Below are positions 23,012-34,118 of a DNA stretch of 64,000 nt, piece after piece. Within the stretch, counting starts at the first letter, position 1, and each line of letters starts with the position of its first letter. Source of the DNA: Ostrinia nubilalis (Eukaryota; Arthropoda; Insecta; Lepidoptera; Crambidae); NCBI RefSeq assembly GCF_963855985.1, contig NC_087095.1, positions 11,790,001-11,854,000 of the forward strand, read 5' to 3'. The notes below the pieces were generated by a model that was given only the letters and a program-made list of their open reading frames with translations, did not search any database and was not told where the DNA came from. A program made the translations under genes and the position numbers.

Positions 23012-24971
23012 CCCAAGTAACATTTTACTCCATTTAAGAGTTCAATAGTCGTTCACATGTACTCCACAAGCTGTGTATGTCAGCTGTATACGAGCTGTAT
23101 AGCTTGCTATAATGCTTTTATAGAACCAGTTTGGGCACAAATTAGACAGCTTTAAGTTCACTATGGCTGTACATTAGCAGTATAATAGCATTATAATAGC
23201 AGTTTAAGTAGTAACATCGTACTTAAGGCTGACTTACGGCACTATATGGGACGCAGTGTGAACCATACAACGTACGTGAGGACAATAAAGAGTAACAAGT
23301 GGCTAAATGCACAGCTTTCAAAGTTATAAAGTCCGACAAAAGTACTCCAATGCTACCTAAAGTTCACGTGTGTCTTAAATTATTTCCACATTTTAATATT
23401 AGTTTGGTATTTGTACGTGAGTGCCAAGAGGGAAACAACTCGGGCGGATAATCATTTATGCAAATAATAACACGGGTTTTAAATACTTAATAATGTTAAT
23501 GCCATTGGGAATGCAACTTTATCGTGAAATGTATACATATTTACCTACAGCTAAAATATTTACGCGCCTCTGTAAAAACGCGATATTCATTTTAAAATAT
23601 TTAAAACTGGCTGAGAGGAAATCTACAATTTTCAGTTTTTGATATTGGATTGGCATTATAATTATATTACGGTAATTAATTATAACATGAAACCAAAACT
23701 CAATCGCTCTATCTGCGAATTTTGTGATAAATCTGCATTAATTTTGGAGATTTATTTGGTAAATATTTTAGGTTATGTAGAACAAAATGGTGGAAATGAA
23801 ATACGGCTATGTGAACTGTTATAACTCCAATTTAATGCGGTGAGCGTATATTAGGTTCACATGTGTTCTGTTAGAATGCTGTTATCTATATGAAGTTCCA
23901 CATTTGTACCACTACAGCGCTAATGTCTATAAATTTATTCTAATGTGAACTTATGTACAGCTTTAAGATGTACCTAGTTCAGGTCAATTGTGTATCTTTA
24001 ATTCTTTCAAATACTGAAATTTTAGAGATCCGCAATAAAAATTATTAATGTCCGTTAAATCGCCTAGCCCAGGTACTAATAGTCAAGTATGAATACCTAA
24101 AGCATCAAACGGTAGTGTTCCCGGTTTAAATTCGTTTATTATGCTTGACAATTTATTCAAAGCGGAATGAGGAATACGATTTTCAATAGCCCATGTTCTT
24201 ATTTTTTTTTGCGAAAGGTTAAATAATTGTCCAAATCAAAATGGTATTCACTATCACAAGAACTGCAATCATCACACTCTGATATCTGGTATATTTTGAA
24301 GGGAAATTTCAGGTTCAGGCATAATATTTTCCTCTGCATCATGTACAGAACCACCATGAACAACTAAAAACAGGCTTGGGGAAATGTGTAATAGAATATC
24401 ACATTCACATTCGTGTTCAGCTTAAAGCAAATAAGAGTAGTACTTGTGCACAAATAAACTGCTATTGATGTTAATGGACAACACATATAGTCCTTTTAAC
24501 AGCCTACAGTGTACATGCGAACCATTGAAACACTTTTGTACAGATAGTAAAAAAAGGTTATTTTAATTATCACAAACAAGTCCTACTACAGCTACTAGCT
24601 GTATAACAGTCTAAAACAAGTAAACATAACAGCCTTTGGCTTTATAAATGACCACGTGTGTTCTATTAAAATGCTAGCTCTATAACATCGTACAAGTAGG
24701 CCGTTAAACAGCGGTTGCCGTATCTCTACCCTCCTATAATGCTCTTAGTCAGATGGCTGACTAAAGGATAGTTGTTAGAGTATTATAACACCAACAATCG
24801 TATAAAAGTGTAACTCTACACTAGTCTACACTCCTATAAGTCCCTTAGACAGGTATAGGTGTAATTAATTGCAATAATACAGCTTATACATCACGAGTGA
24901 ACTGTACTAATGCTTTAAGTACACATTGGAACTAAATGTGAACTCTTAAATGGAGTAAAATGTTACTTGGG
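23012..24971. mobile_element. 1.96-kb TIR element with CCCAAGTAACATTTTA ends
   Basis: The first 33 bp (CCCAAGTAACATTTTACTCC..) are repeated exactly in inverse orientation at the right end (..GGAGTAAAATGTTACTTGGG). After this the two ends diverge but both hold many GCTGTA, TATAATGC and AGCAGT words, that is subterminal repeats. A 2-bp CT on each side may be the target duplication. Inside, the only protein-like trace is a short minus-strand segment at 24100-24208. Superfamily not assigned. Confidence 0.75.
24100..24208 (-). pseudogene. Short coding relic inside the 1.96-kb TIR element
   Basis: The minus strand reads about 36 codons containing TWAIENRIPHSALNKL, resembling a segment (W-A-x-x-x-N-I-x-H-x-A-L-x-x-L-L) that I associate with proteins of insect DNA transposons, followed by a 'LPFDA' stretch. 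The frame is open only locally. This is recollection of a pattern, not a family assignment. Confidence 0.35.
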
Positions 24972-25434
24972 CTTGAAGTGCTAAGGAAAAATTACCACGC
25001 TAATTCTGATTCCTGGAACATATCGTACGCGTAAAGGAATCTTTATTATCTTAGAAATTGTTCACTCACACGACATTCCCACGTTAAGTTAACGTAAAAG
25101 CTTATTAATCAACCTTTGTGCTAAAATTAGGAGTTAATAAAGGAGATACTTCCTGAACATAACTAAAATAACTTGGTTATATAACTAAACGAAAATTGAT
25201 TAGGGTAGGTACTTACAAACTTGAGGATCCTTGAGAGGCGATGAGAAAAATATTTGAAATGACAACACATTGATTGTGCTGTGACCTGGAAATATATGTG
25301 AAGCCACACCACATTACCATTACGTAGGTAACATTAAGTGAAATAAAAACCATATCAAGTAAAAGGTGTGATGTTATCGAAAAAACATATCATCGGTTAA
25401 AGTAGTAATAACCTACTCATATCTATCATCATAT
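24972..25434. other. Non-coding DNA
   Basis: Nothing recognised. Confidence 0.35.
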
Positions 25435-25690
25435 CACCCACGATAGCCAAACGGTGAAGGGGTTGGACTAACTTTCTTGTTTGAAACTTATAAAATTACC
25501 CAAAATTATTGAAAAACAATGTAGTTATGTACCATGTGCTTTCTGTCGTGTTCAATCTAAGAATCAAATCCGGAACCTCTGAGTGAGTAGAGCCTAACTC
25601 TCTAACCAGCCATGTTACTATGGTCCATTTCTATAAGGCTAGAACTACAAAACTAACTGTAGATACTACAGGACCACCTATGGACAGTAA
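25435..25690. repeat. tRNA-derived SINE remnant
   Basis: 'gatagccaaacggtgaagg' near 25441 resembles a tRNA-type A box; 'gaatcaaatccggaacctctg' near 25560 followed by 'ctctctaaccagccatgttac' resembles the inverse of a B-box region of lepidopteran tRNA-derived repeats. Degenerate; boundaries approximate. Confidence 0.4.
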
Positions 25691-27121
25691 ATTGAATCGA
25701 ATCGAAGTTATTACTTAACGTGGTGTAAATGTAACTCCTACACAGGTGTGTATCCCAGCTCTATTTAAACTTATTCAGCTGATAAACCCTAATCGAGCCA
25801 GTTGTTTACAATCGGAGCTTAAACTTTCAATTATTATCTAAAATGTCAGACGTAAATTGATAACAAGTACGCGTTCAGAATAATGTAATTGAACATTTAT
25901 ACCGCTCATTTGCCTACCAGCTGAATCTTAAAATCAATTCTCTCTGGCTAAGTTACAGACAATATTCAATCTTCGTCCTTGAGTATAAGACTGGCTTTTC
26001 ATTTTCCCTTTCCGGCTTACGTGCTTACTTATCTCTGTTAACAGATGAATGGGTCGCTATGATATGAGAAATACAGACAATTTTTCCCTCCTCTGAAGAT
26101 GCTCTAGAAGAAATGCATGTTATATGATATCTGGTTTTCTCTAAGACGTTTTAAGATAAGTATTGTAATTTTTCCATTTGACTAGACATTCTAGTTTGTG
26201 TGGTGACCTAAAACATCCTACAATGAACTAAGTAAAGCTTCTTTATTAACATGGGTTCGTGGACTTGATTCATACAATATGAAAAGCTAATAGTATTTAT
26301 ACTTTTCTCAACATCCATCATCATTATCTTCTTTTTATACCAAAATAAATAAGTTAACAAGTCATTAATGTATCATTTCCATCGAGTTCAAAATATAGAC
26401 ATACGTACATTTTGGTATTATCCTAATGCTCACCTGACTAATAAGCCCATAAACAATCACCTTTAATGGACACATTTGCCCGTAATCGTAAAACCTCTCA
26501 AAGAATATTACTTACTTTTTGAGGGCGAAGAAAGCTGGAGGCAAAGCTTACATCGCTGGCTGGCACACTTTCCTTAATCAAATGTTGCTTTGTTAACCAT
26601 CAATGTACGTGTTTATAATGTCTATTATTGTTAAAATATAGGTGTTTTTGTGATCCTTATATGCGGGTTCGGCAACAAATCATTATACACGTCGTAAATA
26701 TCACAGCGTGAGGGACTAAAATCCTAATGCCTCCATTTCAGTATAATAACATTTGGCGTATGAAATTGCGCAAACAAAATGTGCCGTGAGAAAAAAAATC
26801 ACTCAATATTGCGATAATAATACAATTTTCTAAAATGGAGCGAGTCTTCGGTGACATTGAAAAAATATTCAATGATTTGGCTTTCTCACCTGTAACTTTT
26901 TGTCGGAGTCCTAAGTTTGTGTGAAAACACTGAAAAATCTAAAAAAAATTAGAAAAAAACTCCTCGGCATCAATAAGTACTTAACTATTCAATGAATTAA
27001 CAGTTTTTTCTTGCAAGTGTACGTATTAATCATGCTACATGATTTTAATAAATCGATCTTGCTTAATAAATCGATTACTAATTTTCAGCTACATTGGAAT
27101 ATTACTTCCTGTTCTGACTAA
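25691..27121. other. Non-coding DNA
   Basis: AT-rich; no supported gene or repeat. Confidence 0.35.
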
Positions 27122-27194
27122 GGCTGAGTTGCATCATCTAACATTAAGCGTAACTAGAATAATAACTTCTGTCTGGAATTTGACAGATTTTTTA
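27122..27194. mobile_element. Truncated MITE of the 10256 family
   Basis: GGCTGAGTTGCATCATCTAA start and 'ggaatttgacagatttttt' interior match the family at 19153; the right end is missing. Confidence 0.55.
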
Positions 27195-28113
27195 CTTTTG
27201 TTTTTGCACAAGTTTTCTGCAATTTTACCAATTTATTTAAACCATGCAGCTCGTCATGGAGTTACAATACTTTTTTACTGTTCGCCGTACTTACTACATA
27301 TGTGCCCACTAGATGCAGATGAGTTCGCAGCCACAATCCAATTCATTAGTTATGACTAACGAGCTCAGAACAACTAGGAATATTTCAGAGAACCAATTTA
27401 AAATTCTCGCTGATTCGCGAACACATTGCTTACACGCAGATTTATTATGCTGAAACTGCTGAAAGTGAGTACTTTGAAATATTTTTATTGTAGTCAGTGG
27501 TTGCACTCGTGGAGAAAAACTCAAGAGCGAGTTACAGTAGGTACTCGCGTGCAAAAGGGTTAATTATATTATCATCGTATGCTATTATACTAGTACTAAA
27601 ATAAAAATCCAGTTTATAATAATAATTATACAGTATCGTACTTAAGTCATTATTTTTTTAATCCAGGAATATTATAGGAAAATATTAGAAGTGTCTTATA
27701 CTCGTTCTGTTGTGAAAATAATTAGACCATTACTTAGTATAGTTTTCTCTATAATTTTCTCTGCAATGATCTTATACATATAAGAATCCTACGGTACAAA
27801 AATTATTCAAACCTAGATTCTTCGTGAAGTATTTTATACATAAATCTATCTCATAGCTGCGTCAACTTCGTAAGACAGTAATATTCATTCATCCCATCGT
27901 TTTTAGTGCCCTTTCCCGGACTACAAAGCCAAAGGTCCCGGGTTCGAACTCCGCAAAAAGTAAGTAATGTTTTTGTGTGATGACCACGCAAGATAATTCT
28001 TGTTCATAATCATAATCGCATGGGGGTTAAGAAACGTGAGATTCATAGTCTTGTGAGTAGAGGGTTGTATTAGACAGACATTAGACTGTATTAATTATAT
28101 TGCTATTTACCTA
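27195..28113. other. Non-coding DNA with a SINE-like B box
   Basis: A phrase with GGTTCGAACTCC at about 27940 ('aaaggtcccgggttcgaactcc') fits a tRNA-derived SINE fragment (about 27905-28000). The rest is AT-rich and unassigned. Confidence 0.4.
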
Positions 28114-28274
28114 CATCAGAGGTGCAATTATGTAAAGCAATCGTACTTATTCATTTGACAGTTCAAAACGTACGATAAAATCTGTTTAACAGAATATAGC
28201 GTACCTACGTTTTGAACTGTCAAATGAATACGAATGCTTTACAGTGTAAAGTTTACACAATTGCACCTCTGATG
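28114..28274. mobile_element. 161-bp fold-back MITE (CATCAGAGGTGCAATT ends)
   Basis: CATCAGAGGTGCAATT at the left is exactly inverted at the right. Inner parts are also mirrored ('attcatttgacagttcaaaacgta' and its inverse), so most of the element folds into a hairpin. Confidence 0.75.
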
Positions 28275-28550
28275 AAGGATTGTGTCATATATGATATTAG
28301 GTAGACCCAATTTAACACCTTATCACAACAGTCTTCCCTTGATCCAGTCCCCTCCCGCACTCTTACGCTTTTAAAGTGCGTGGGAATCAAACGCACCTCG
28401 CCCACACTAAGAAGTACTTCGCTTTGCACCTAAAAAAAGTTTGGCAAAAAATAATGTAAGAACTCAAAGGAACAAAAAGTTCAAGTAAAAAATATTTTTT
28501 GTATTAAATTGGTAGGTACTTTACCGGTTTCATGATCATAATTTTACGCA

Positions 28551-28584
28551 CTTTTAGATATTAGGTAACCCTAATATCTAAAAG
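28551..28584. repeat. Perfect 15-bp hairpin
   Basis: CTTTTAGATATTAGG, a 4-nt loop TAAC, then the exact inverse. Not part of any repeat I recognise; function unknown. Confidence 0.6.
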
Positions 28585-28954
28585 TTTTATTTAATTAATT
28601 AAATTAACAGAAATGGTGAAAAGTCTTGAATCTTTTCATAAAATATTCATGTTCGGATATTGAGATAAAATATTTTCCTTATGTTATTACTTTTTAACTT
28701 TCAATTTTAATATAAATTATTTTATTTTTTTATTATTTCATCATGCAATTTTATAACGAAGAGACCACCTTCATACAAATTATTACGCTTGACAAGGTTT
28801 TAAGTAACCTTATTATCCTTCCTTACCTTATTACTGTCCCCATGCTTGACTTGCAAGTCAATACTTTCCACACGTAACTAAATTAGCCCCCACACCATGT
28901 TAGGGTAATTTAATAACGTAGTTTTGCATTTAATAAGGAACCGAATTAAGGACG

Positions 28955-29107
28955 AAGCACACTTATCAACCAGGAAACATCAAGTCAGTGTTCTTTGTAT
29001 GAAACTCCGTACTGCAACGCACACTTATCCGCACCGTAACGTAAACGCCTCGCATCGCGGTTGATAGTGTACGAAAGGCGATCCCTTTCCGGGTTGATAA
29101 GTGTGAC
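28955..29107. mobile_element. MITE with CACACTTATCAACC ends
   Basis: CACACTTATCAACCAGG at about 28958 is mirrored by CCGGGTTGATAAGTGTG ending about 29105. Roughly 150 bp, GC-richer than its surroundings, no coding content. Confidence 0.65.
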
Positions 29108-30386
29108 CTTCAGCAGTTTTCCTTAGTTAGTTACAAAGTAAGGACTTTTTGGACCCTTAAAGGTATCATAGTCATATCAAGTTGCAAGAGGCAAATAAAA
29201 ACAAGATCACTGGGTCCTAGGGGACTGCATTCAACTCTCAATTTGTTACTCTCAAATAGTGTAGACAAAAAGTAAGTGCGCAACGTCTTTGTTAGAATAA
29301 TTGGAAAAAGGTTGTGCTGTCATCTTTTTGGCCACTTTGAGTGTCACAATCTATTTGAGGCTGACTATACATAAGTTCATTTAATAGGTCTTCCTCCAGT
29401 GACCAAGAACCAAGGTCTTAATAACCCCGGGTATCAAACTACATATACTTACCGCCACACTTAGTAATCTTACAGCACATTCACCCATAGACATGAAATC
29501 CTATTTATTATTAGGAAATAAGTGAAATTTGAGCCCCAGGAGTAACAAAAAAGTTGGAAGTTTTAAGCCCTTCTTCCCAGAAATCCTTTGAATAAAAAGA
29601 ACTTACTACCTACCTAGTTACTTGTTCAGAAAACTCTTAGGAAAAAATACGTAGGTGTCACCAAAGTTCCAAGTAAGGTATTTCAGATAAGTGCGTGTAC
29701 GTATTCGATTTAACCTTTCGTCAATAGGTAGGTACTTAGTTGGTGGAAACAAACATTAGGTATTATTAATTTTATTAACTATAATACAGTCTCCATGGTA
29801 GCTATTTTCAGTGACTTGCTTTTTCTTTTCCTTAAACAGATGATAACAGAAAGGATGTCACGTGTCTATGCATTCTGTTTTACATATTATTTTTCACGTT
29901 TAAATTTTCTATGAAACGCCTTTTCATTCTCAATTCTTCCATCACCACCTCCGCACATGCCATCTCGGTAAGTGCCCATATTATCAGATCGATGCAAATG
30001 TATAAGACGGGGCTAATAATAGGCGGGTGCAGCGAAGCGCGCGGACTGTCGCCGACGGCCCACCTTACACCGGTCGGCCTCGTGGCGAACTTGGAGGGGG
30101 TTAAGGCATTAGCGGAGAGGCGATGGAAAATTTATATACCTTATATTAGTTAGAGGTAAGATAGCCAGTTCCTCCGTGGTTGAGGATTCCGGGTGAAGCT
30201 CGCTTCCACCTTTGGCCTGATCGTCACTTACCATCAGGGGAGATACAGGCCAAGTAGGGCTTACAGGTAAGTAGTACAATGGAATAAATAAATATCTCCT
30301 AATTTTTACCCTTAGATGTTCTGCTGCACAAAGCCGTGTGAAATAGTGGTGTTCTTTGTATTCCCAGAAACAGACCGTCAGACTTA
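29108..30386. other. Non-coding DNA with MITE and LINE-tail fragments
   Basis: At about 29258-29372 lies a relative of the 57779 MITE ('cgtctttgtta..tttttggccacttt'). About 30160-30275 holds a LINE 3' tail phrase ('tttggcctgatcgtcacttaccatcagggg') common in moths. A GC-rich block at 30005-30110 has no assigned identity. Confidence 0.45.
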
Positions 30387-31594
30387 CGGCCGAATACTGA
30401 AACGCCATTTAAATATTTGACGGCTTCTCAAATAGTTAAGCAGCTCCTAAACTTACATTTCGCATACTCAAAACAATATCTAAGCAGTTCTCAATTTTTA
30501 AGCACCTCTCAAATTAAGTTGCACTCAAACGCCACTCAAATGAATTTTCGCATACTGAAACGCCATTCAACGCTAAGCATTACTCAAACAACTGTCAAAT
30601 CGTCTTAAGCAGCTGTTAAATTTGAGAGTGCTTGCGCGGTATCTTAAATCCTATTCTTATACCTAAATCGACCTAAATAGTGGTAAATAATGTGTGTCAT
30701 CGTTATCATTTCTTTCGAGCCTCGAGGAAATACCTAGATCTAATCGCAGGAACGCAATAAGGTTGAACGCTATTGAAAAATATTATTATAATGACATGCA
30801 ATTCCGAGCGAGGTTCCGCGTCTCTAAAGAAACGGTGTTGTTTCTGGATTCATAATTTGGAAGCTCTTTGAAACCCCTCACCAAACGCCATACAACCAGT
30901 GGACCAAATACTTATTATAACCCTACTGTTCTACGCAACGGGAAGTTATGAACGTGTACTAGGTGATATCTTCCACATCGAACAGCCAACTGTGCATCGT
31001 ATAGTGCACAAAGTAACAACCAAAATAGCTGCTATGAAATCGCTTTACATAAAACATGCTTATTTCTGAGGAGGAATATGGGGACATCGCATAGCATTTC
31101 CAAGAGTTGTTGATTTGTCAATTTGATGCTCTGTCAACAATGATAAATGTCAATTGAGGTTACGTTTCGGTCCACGATCGCCACTTAATAGATTTCAACA
31201 ATAAAAAGTATCACCTTTAAAATTATTCTTTTAATTAAATAAAAATGCAAGCATTAATTTTTTTATATAATAAAACGATATTTATGTATAATAGAAACTA
31301 AAAATAAACTGTTCTATGTTAAGTTGATTGAGTATATTTCCATAAAAGACAATACATAACCAAACGATGCTGCGTGTAATGGATAAAAAACGTAAAGTCA
31401 TCATTTGTGTAAATGAAAACATACTTTTTTTGGTAAATGTTGCCATTATGTAAACATTTGAGAGCTGCTTAGCTGATCACGGCTTCAAATCCGTTGAGTA
31501 GCGTTTGAGAATACCATTTAAAATTGAAGGATACTTAAATTTAGGAGCCCGTCAGCTGAGTGACAGATTTGAGTAGTGTTTCAGTATTCGGCCG
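30387..31594 (+). mobile_element. PIF/Harbinger-family element I, decayed, TTA duplication
   Basis: CGGCCGAATACTGAAACGCC at the left and GTTTCAGTATTCGGCCG at the right are TIRs; TTA at 30384-30386 and 31595-31597 is the target duplication. The left 250 bp hold repeated CACTCAAA/CTCTCAAA words, possible transposase-binding sites. The middle (about 30790-31075) is a transposase relic: FRARFRVSKETVLFLDS, then GDIFHIEQPTVHRIVHKV in another frame, as in HARBI1-like proteins. Stops and frame breaks make it inactive. Confidence 0.85.
30790..31075 (+). pseudogene. Harbinger transposase relic in element I
   Basis: Conceptual pieces FRARFRVSKETVLFLDS, LLFYATGSYERVLGD-like and IFHIEQPTVHRIVHKVT are in order but split over frames with stop codons. 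Known for HARBI1-like proteins: the H-V/I-E-Q-x-T-V-x-R-I-V-x-R-V segment lies in the N-terminal helix-turn-helix-like part. The catalytic DDE region is not present. Confidence 0.7.
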
Positions 31595-32063
31595 TTAATT
31601 CTGTATCTCGGTAGTGGAAGAACAACTGAAAAATGCAGCCAAAAAATTATTTTAATGACTCTCTCGGCCGAATACTGAAACACTACTCAAATCTGTCACT
31701 CAGCTGACGGGCTCCTAAATTTAAGTATCCTTCAATTTTAAATGGTATTCTCAAACGCCACTCAACGGATTTGAAGCCGTGATCAGCTAAGCAGCTCTCA
31801 AATGTTTACATACTTAATGGCAACATTTACCAAAAAAAGTATGTTTTCATTTACACAAATGATGACTTTACGTTTTTTATCCATTACACGCAGCATCGTT
31901 TGGTTATTGTATTGTCTTTTATGGAAATATACTCAATCAACTTAACATAGAATAGTTTATTTTTAGTTTCTATTATATATAAATCTTGTTTTATTATATA
32001 AAAAAGTATATAAAAAATTAATGCTTGCATTTTTATTTAATTAAATAAATAATTTTAAAGGTA

Positions 32064-33044
32064 TAGCCTGACCAGGAACATAAAAACCCTCGCCATGTTG
32101 CGGAAAACTAATGGTACTAATTTCTTTTAATGGCAACAGTAACTGAAAACTTCATTGACATGTCACCTTGCATGTCAGTCTATTGCTGTCAAAGTGTAAA
32201 CAAACTTTATTTTAAATGTGCGCTATTGATTTTGTGAATTAAATTGCTAAAATCTTTTTATAGTCGTGAAAGAAAAGTGGTTCACAATGTGTTAAAGTAT
32301 TTGTCGAAGAGAAATACTAAGGGTTCGGACAATATTTTCATTGAATAATGTTTCCGACAAAGGTTGTCAAATTGACTGACATGTTTATCGTATAGTACAG
32401 TCCACTATGAAAATTAGCTGTGGTTTGTTTCAACTACCTATTTTAATTTTTTTTTGTCACTTTCTAAGTGTTGAATTTTATGGAATTGGGAATGAAGTAC
32501 CGAGTTTGAAGCGTTCATGAGCAGACATTGCATTTTAATATTCAAGTTCTGAATTTGATTATTGATGAATAATAAAATAAATCCTACTAGCTCGATTGAT
32601 GGTTTCATTTAATTTATTTAAACCAGGTTACCTATAATAATATTTTTTCGTTAATTTTTTTTTTTTTTTTTTTTATGCATAACAAGGCAGGTATTTGACC
32701 ACAATCGCACCTGATGTTAAGTGGGATGCGGTCTAGGATGGTACATATCTGCCCTGTAAGTGCCTATTCACTCTCGCCTTGAAAAGGCCCGGATTATAGT
32801 TTTCGGGAAAGACAGCAGCAGGCAACGAATTCCAGTCCCTAGCTGTTCGCATTATAAAAGAGTCATCGAAACGCTTAGTGCGAGGTAATTATTTATGAAA
32901 ATATCAAATTAGCCCGTAATACTAAATCCTGATACATAAAGTTAGCCTATTAATTTAACACAGGTACGACTGTACTCAGTGTTGCACTATCAAATGCAAT
33001 TGACGCGCCTCTATGCCAGGGTTTTTATGTTCCTGGTCAGGCTA
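32064..33044. mobile_element. 981-bp TIR element inside Harbinger II, TA duplication
   Basis: TAGCCTGACCAGGAACATAA at the left and TTATGTTCCTGGTCAGGCTA at the right (TIR about 27 bp), with TA on both sides. Element III and element I show the uninterrupted host sequence (AAAGGTGATACTTTTT). No transposase frame; superfamily suggested only by the TA duplication. It contains a LINE tail. Confidence 0.8.
32652..32887 (-). repeat. LINE 3' tail inside the 981-bp TIR element
   Basis: Starts with a T-run (poly-A on the minus strand), then 'aaggcaggtatttgaccac', 'cacctgatgttaagtggga' and 'tcggtgcg'-type text common to moth LINE tails. Truncated at its 5' side. Confidence 0.6.
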
Positions 33045-33049
33045 TAATA

Positions 33050-33312
33050 CTTTTTATTGTTGAAATCTAATAAGTGGCGATCGTGGACCGAAACGTAACC
33101 ATAATTGACATTTATCATTGTTGACAGAGCATCAAATTGACAAATCAACAACTCTTGGAAATGCTGCTATACTCGTAGCTTAAACCCATTTGCGATGTCC
33201 CCATATTCCTCAGAAATAGGCATGTTTACGTAAAGCGATTTCATAGCAGCTATTTTGGCTGTTACTTGGTGCACTATACGATGCATAGTTGGCTGTTCGA
33301 TGTGGAAGATAT
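33050..33312 (-). pseudogene. Harbinger transposase relic in element II (right-hand part)
   Basis: On the minus strand LGDIFHIEQPTMHRIVHQVT, KIAAMKSLYVNMP and SEEYGDIA are in one frame (part of an 84-codon frame at 33167-33421). The frame runs on across 33313-33320 into the P-like element, so its first 34 or so codons are not transposase. Confidence 0.75.
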
Positions 33313-33477
33313 CACCTAGTCTCAGAATACGGAACAAACCAGAAACCGTCAACGGGCGTAAATGTGTATTCATATAAAGTACTCCAAATCGCACTACTTT
33401 GACTTTAAAGCAATCAGTCAATGGCCGGCGCGCGCATTGTTTACATATCCGTCAGATTGACACTTTATAATTAAATT

Positions 33478-33554
33478 ATGCCGTCTTGTGCCGTTCCAAC
33501 ATGTAAGAATGCTACTGGAATTACGAAGAAAGTGCATGGGATCATGTTTTATCC
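33478..33554 (+). CDS. THAP zinc-finger first exon (P-like transposase N-terminus)
   Basis: ATG opens MPSCAVPTCKNATG, then HGIMFYP, and a GTAAGTAG donor follows at 33555. The C-x4-C pair, the asparagine after the second cysteine and the aromatic-Pro end (H-x-x-x-F-Y-P) match the start of the THAP domain, a C2CH zinc finger that binds DNA in P-element transposases and in host THAP proteins. A promoter-like AT-rich stretch precedes it inside the element. The remaining C-H ligands should be in a following exon; only a short, unconvincing one is found at 34073. Confidence 0.65.
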
Positions 33555-33835
33555 GTAAGTAGCACATTTCCAATTCATTTTAATTAAATAATAATTTTCA
33601 AAAAAAATCACGGTTGTATTTTGTAAGTGTTGCCACAGGTCAACGGAATATTTTACCCTACTTTTTTATATTGAATTACATTTGTCTACTTATAAAAAAT
33701 TCACGCGTTAATTTTGTTAGCGTTACCACAGAATAATGGAATATTTTCCCCATCCTTTTTGTTTTAATTAGTTTTTAGTGTAATTTCATCCATGACATGA
33801 CAACCTGATTAATTAAATTATAAGTGCCACTTGTG

Positions 33836-33882
33836 GTCTAAACTGAATAAATATTTTTGATTTTGATTTGATTTCAATATAT
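33836..33882 (+). repeat. Retroelement tail (ATTTTGATTTGATTT)
   Basis: 'ctgaataaatatttttgatt' plus TTTTGATTTGATTT is the usual 3' end of moth SINE/LINE copies. Lies in the intron-like part of the P-like element. Confidence 0.45.
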
Positions 33883-34072
33883 TGAATTAATTTATAATAT
33901 TACTCCCTAATAATGAGGAGATAATAAATTACTATCGTGAATTTCATACTTTCCCATTTATTCAAAAGTAAGGCATTGGTATCAACAGATCAGCAGCAGC
34001 AATATTTGTATATTTAATAATAATTTTAAGTAATTAATTATTGCTTACATACTTACTCTGATTTTTTTTCAG

Positions 34073-34118
34073 GATACACAGCCAGAGTTGCCTCGCAATC
34101 AAATTTAAGTATTGGTGA
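34073..34118 (+). pseudogene. Possible second exon of the THAP relic
   Basis: A TTTTTTTTCAG acceptor precedes it. Joined in phase to 33554 it gives about 15 codons (PIHSQSCLAIKF..) then a TGA stop. It does not supply the rest of a THAP domain, so the original exon 2 is probably deleted. A poly-A signal AATAAAG lies downstream (about 34217). Confidence 0.3.
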
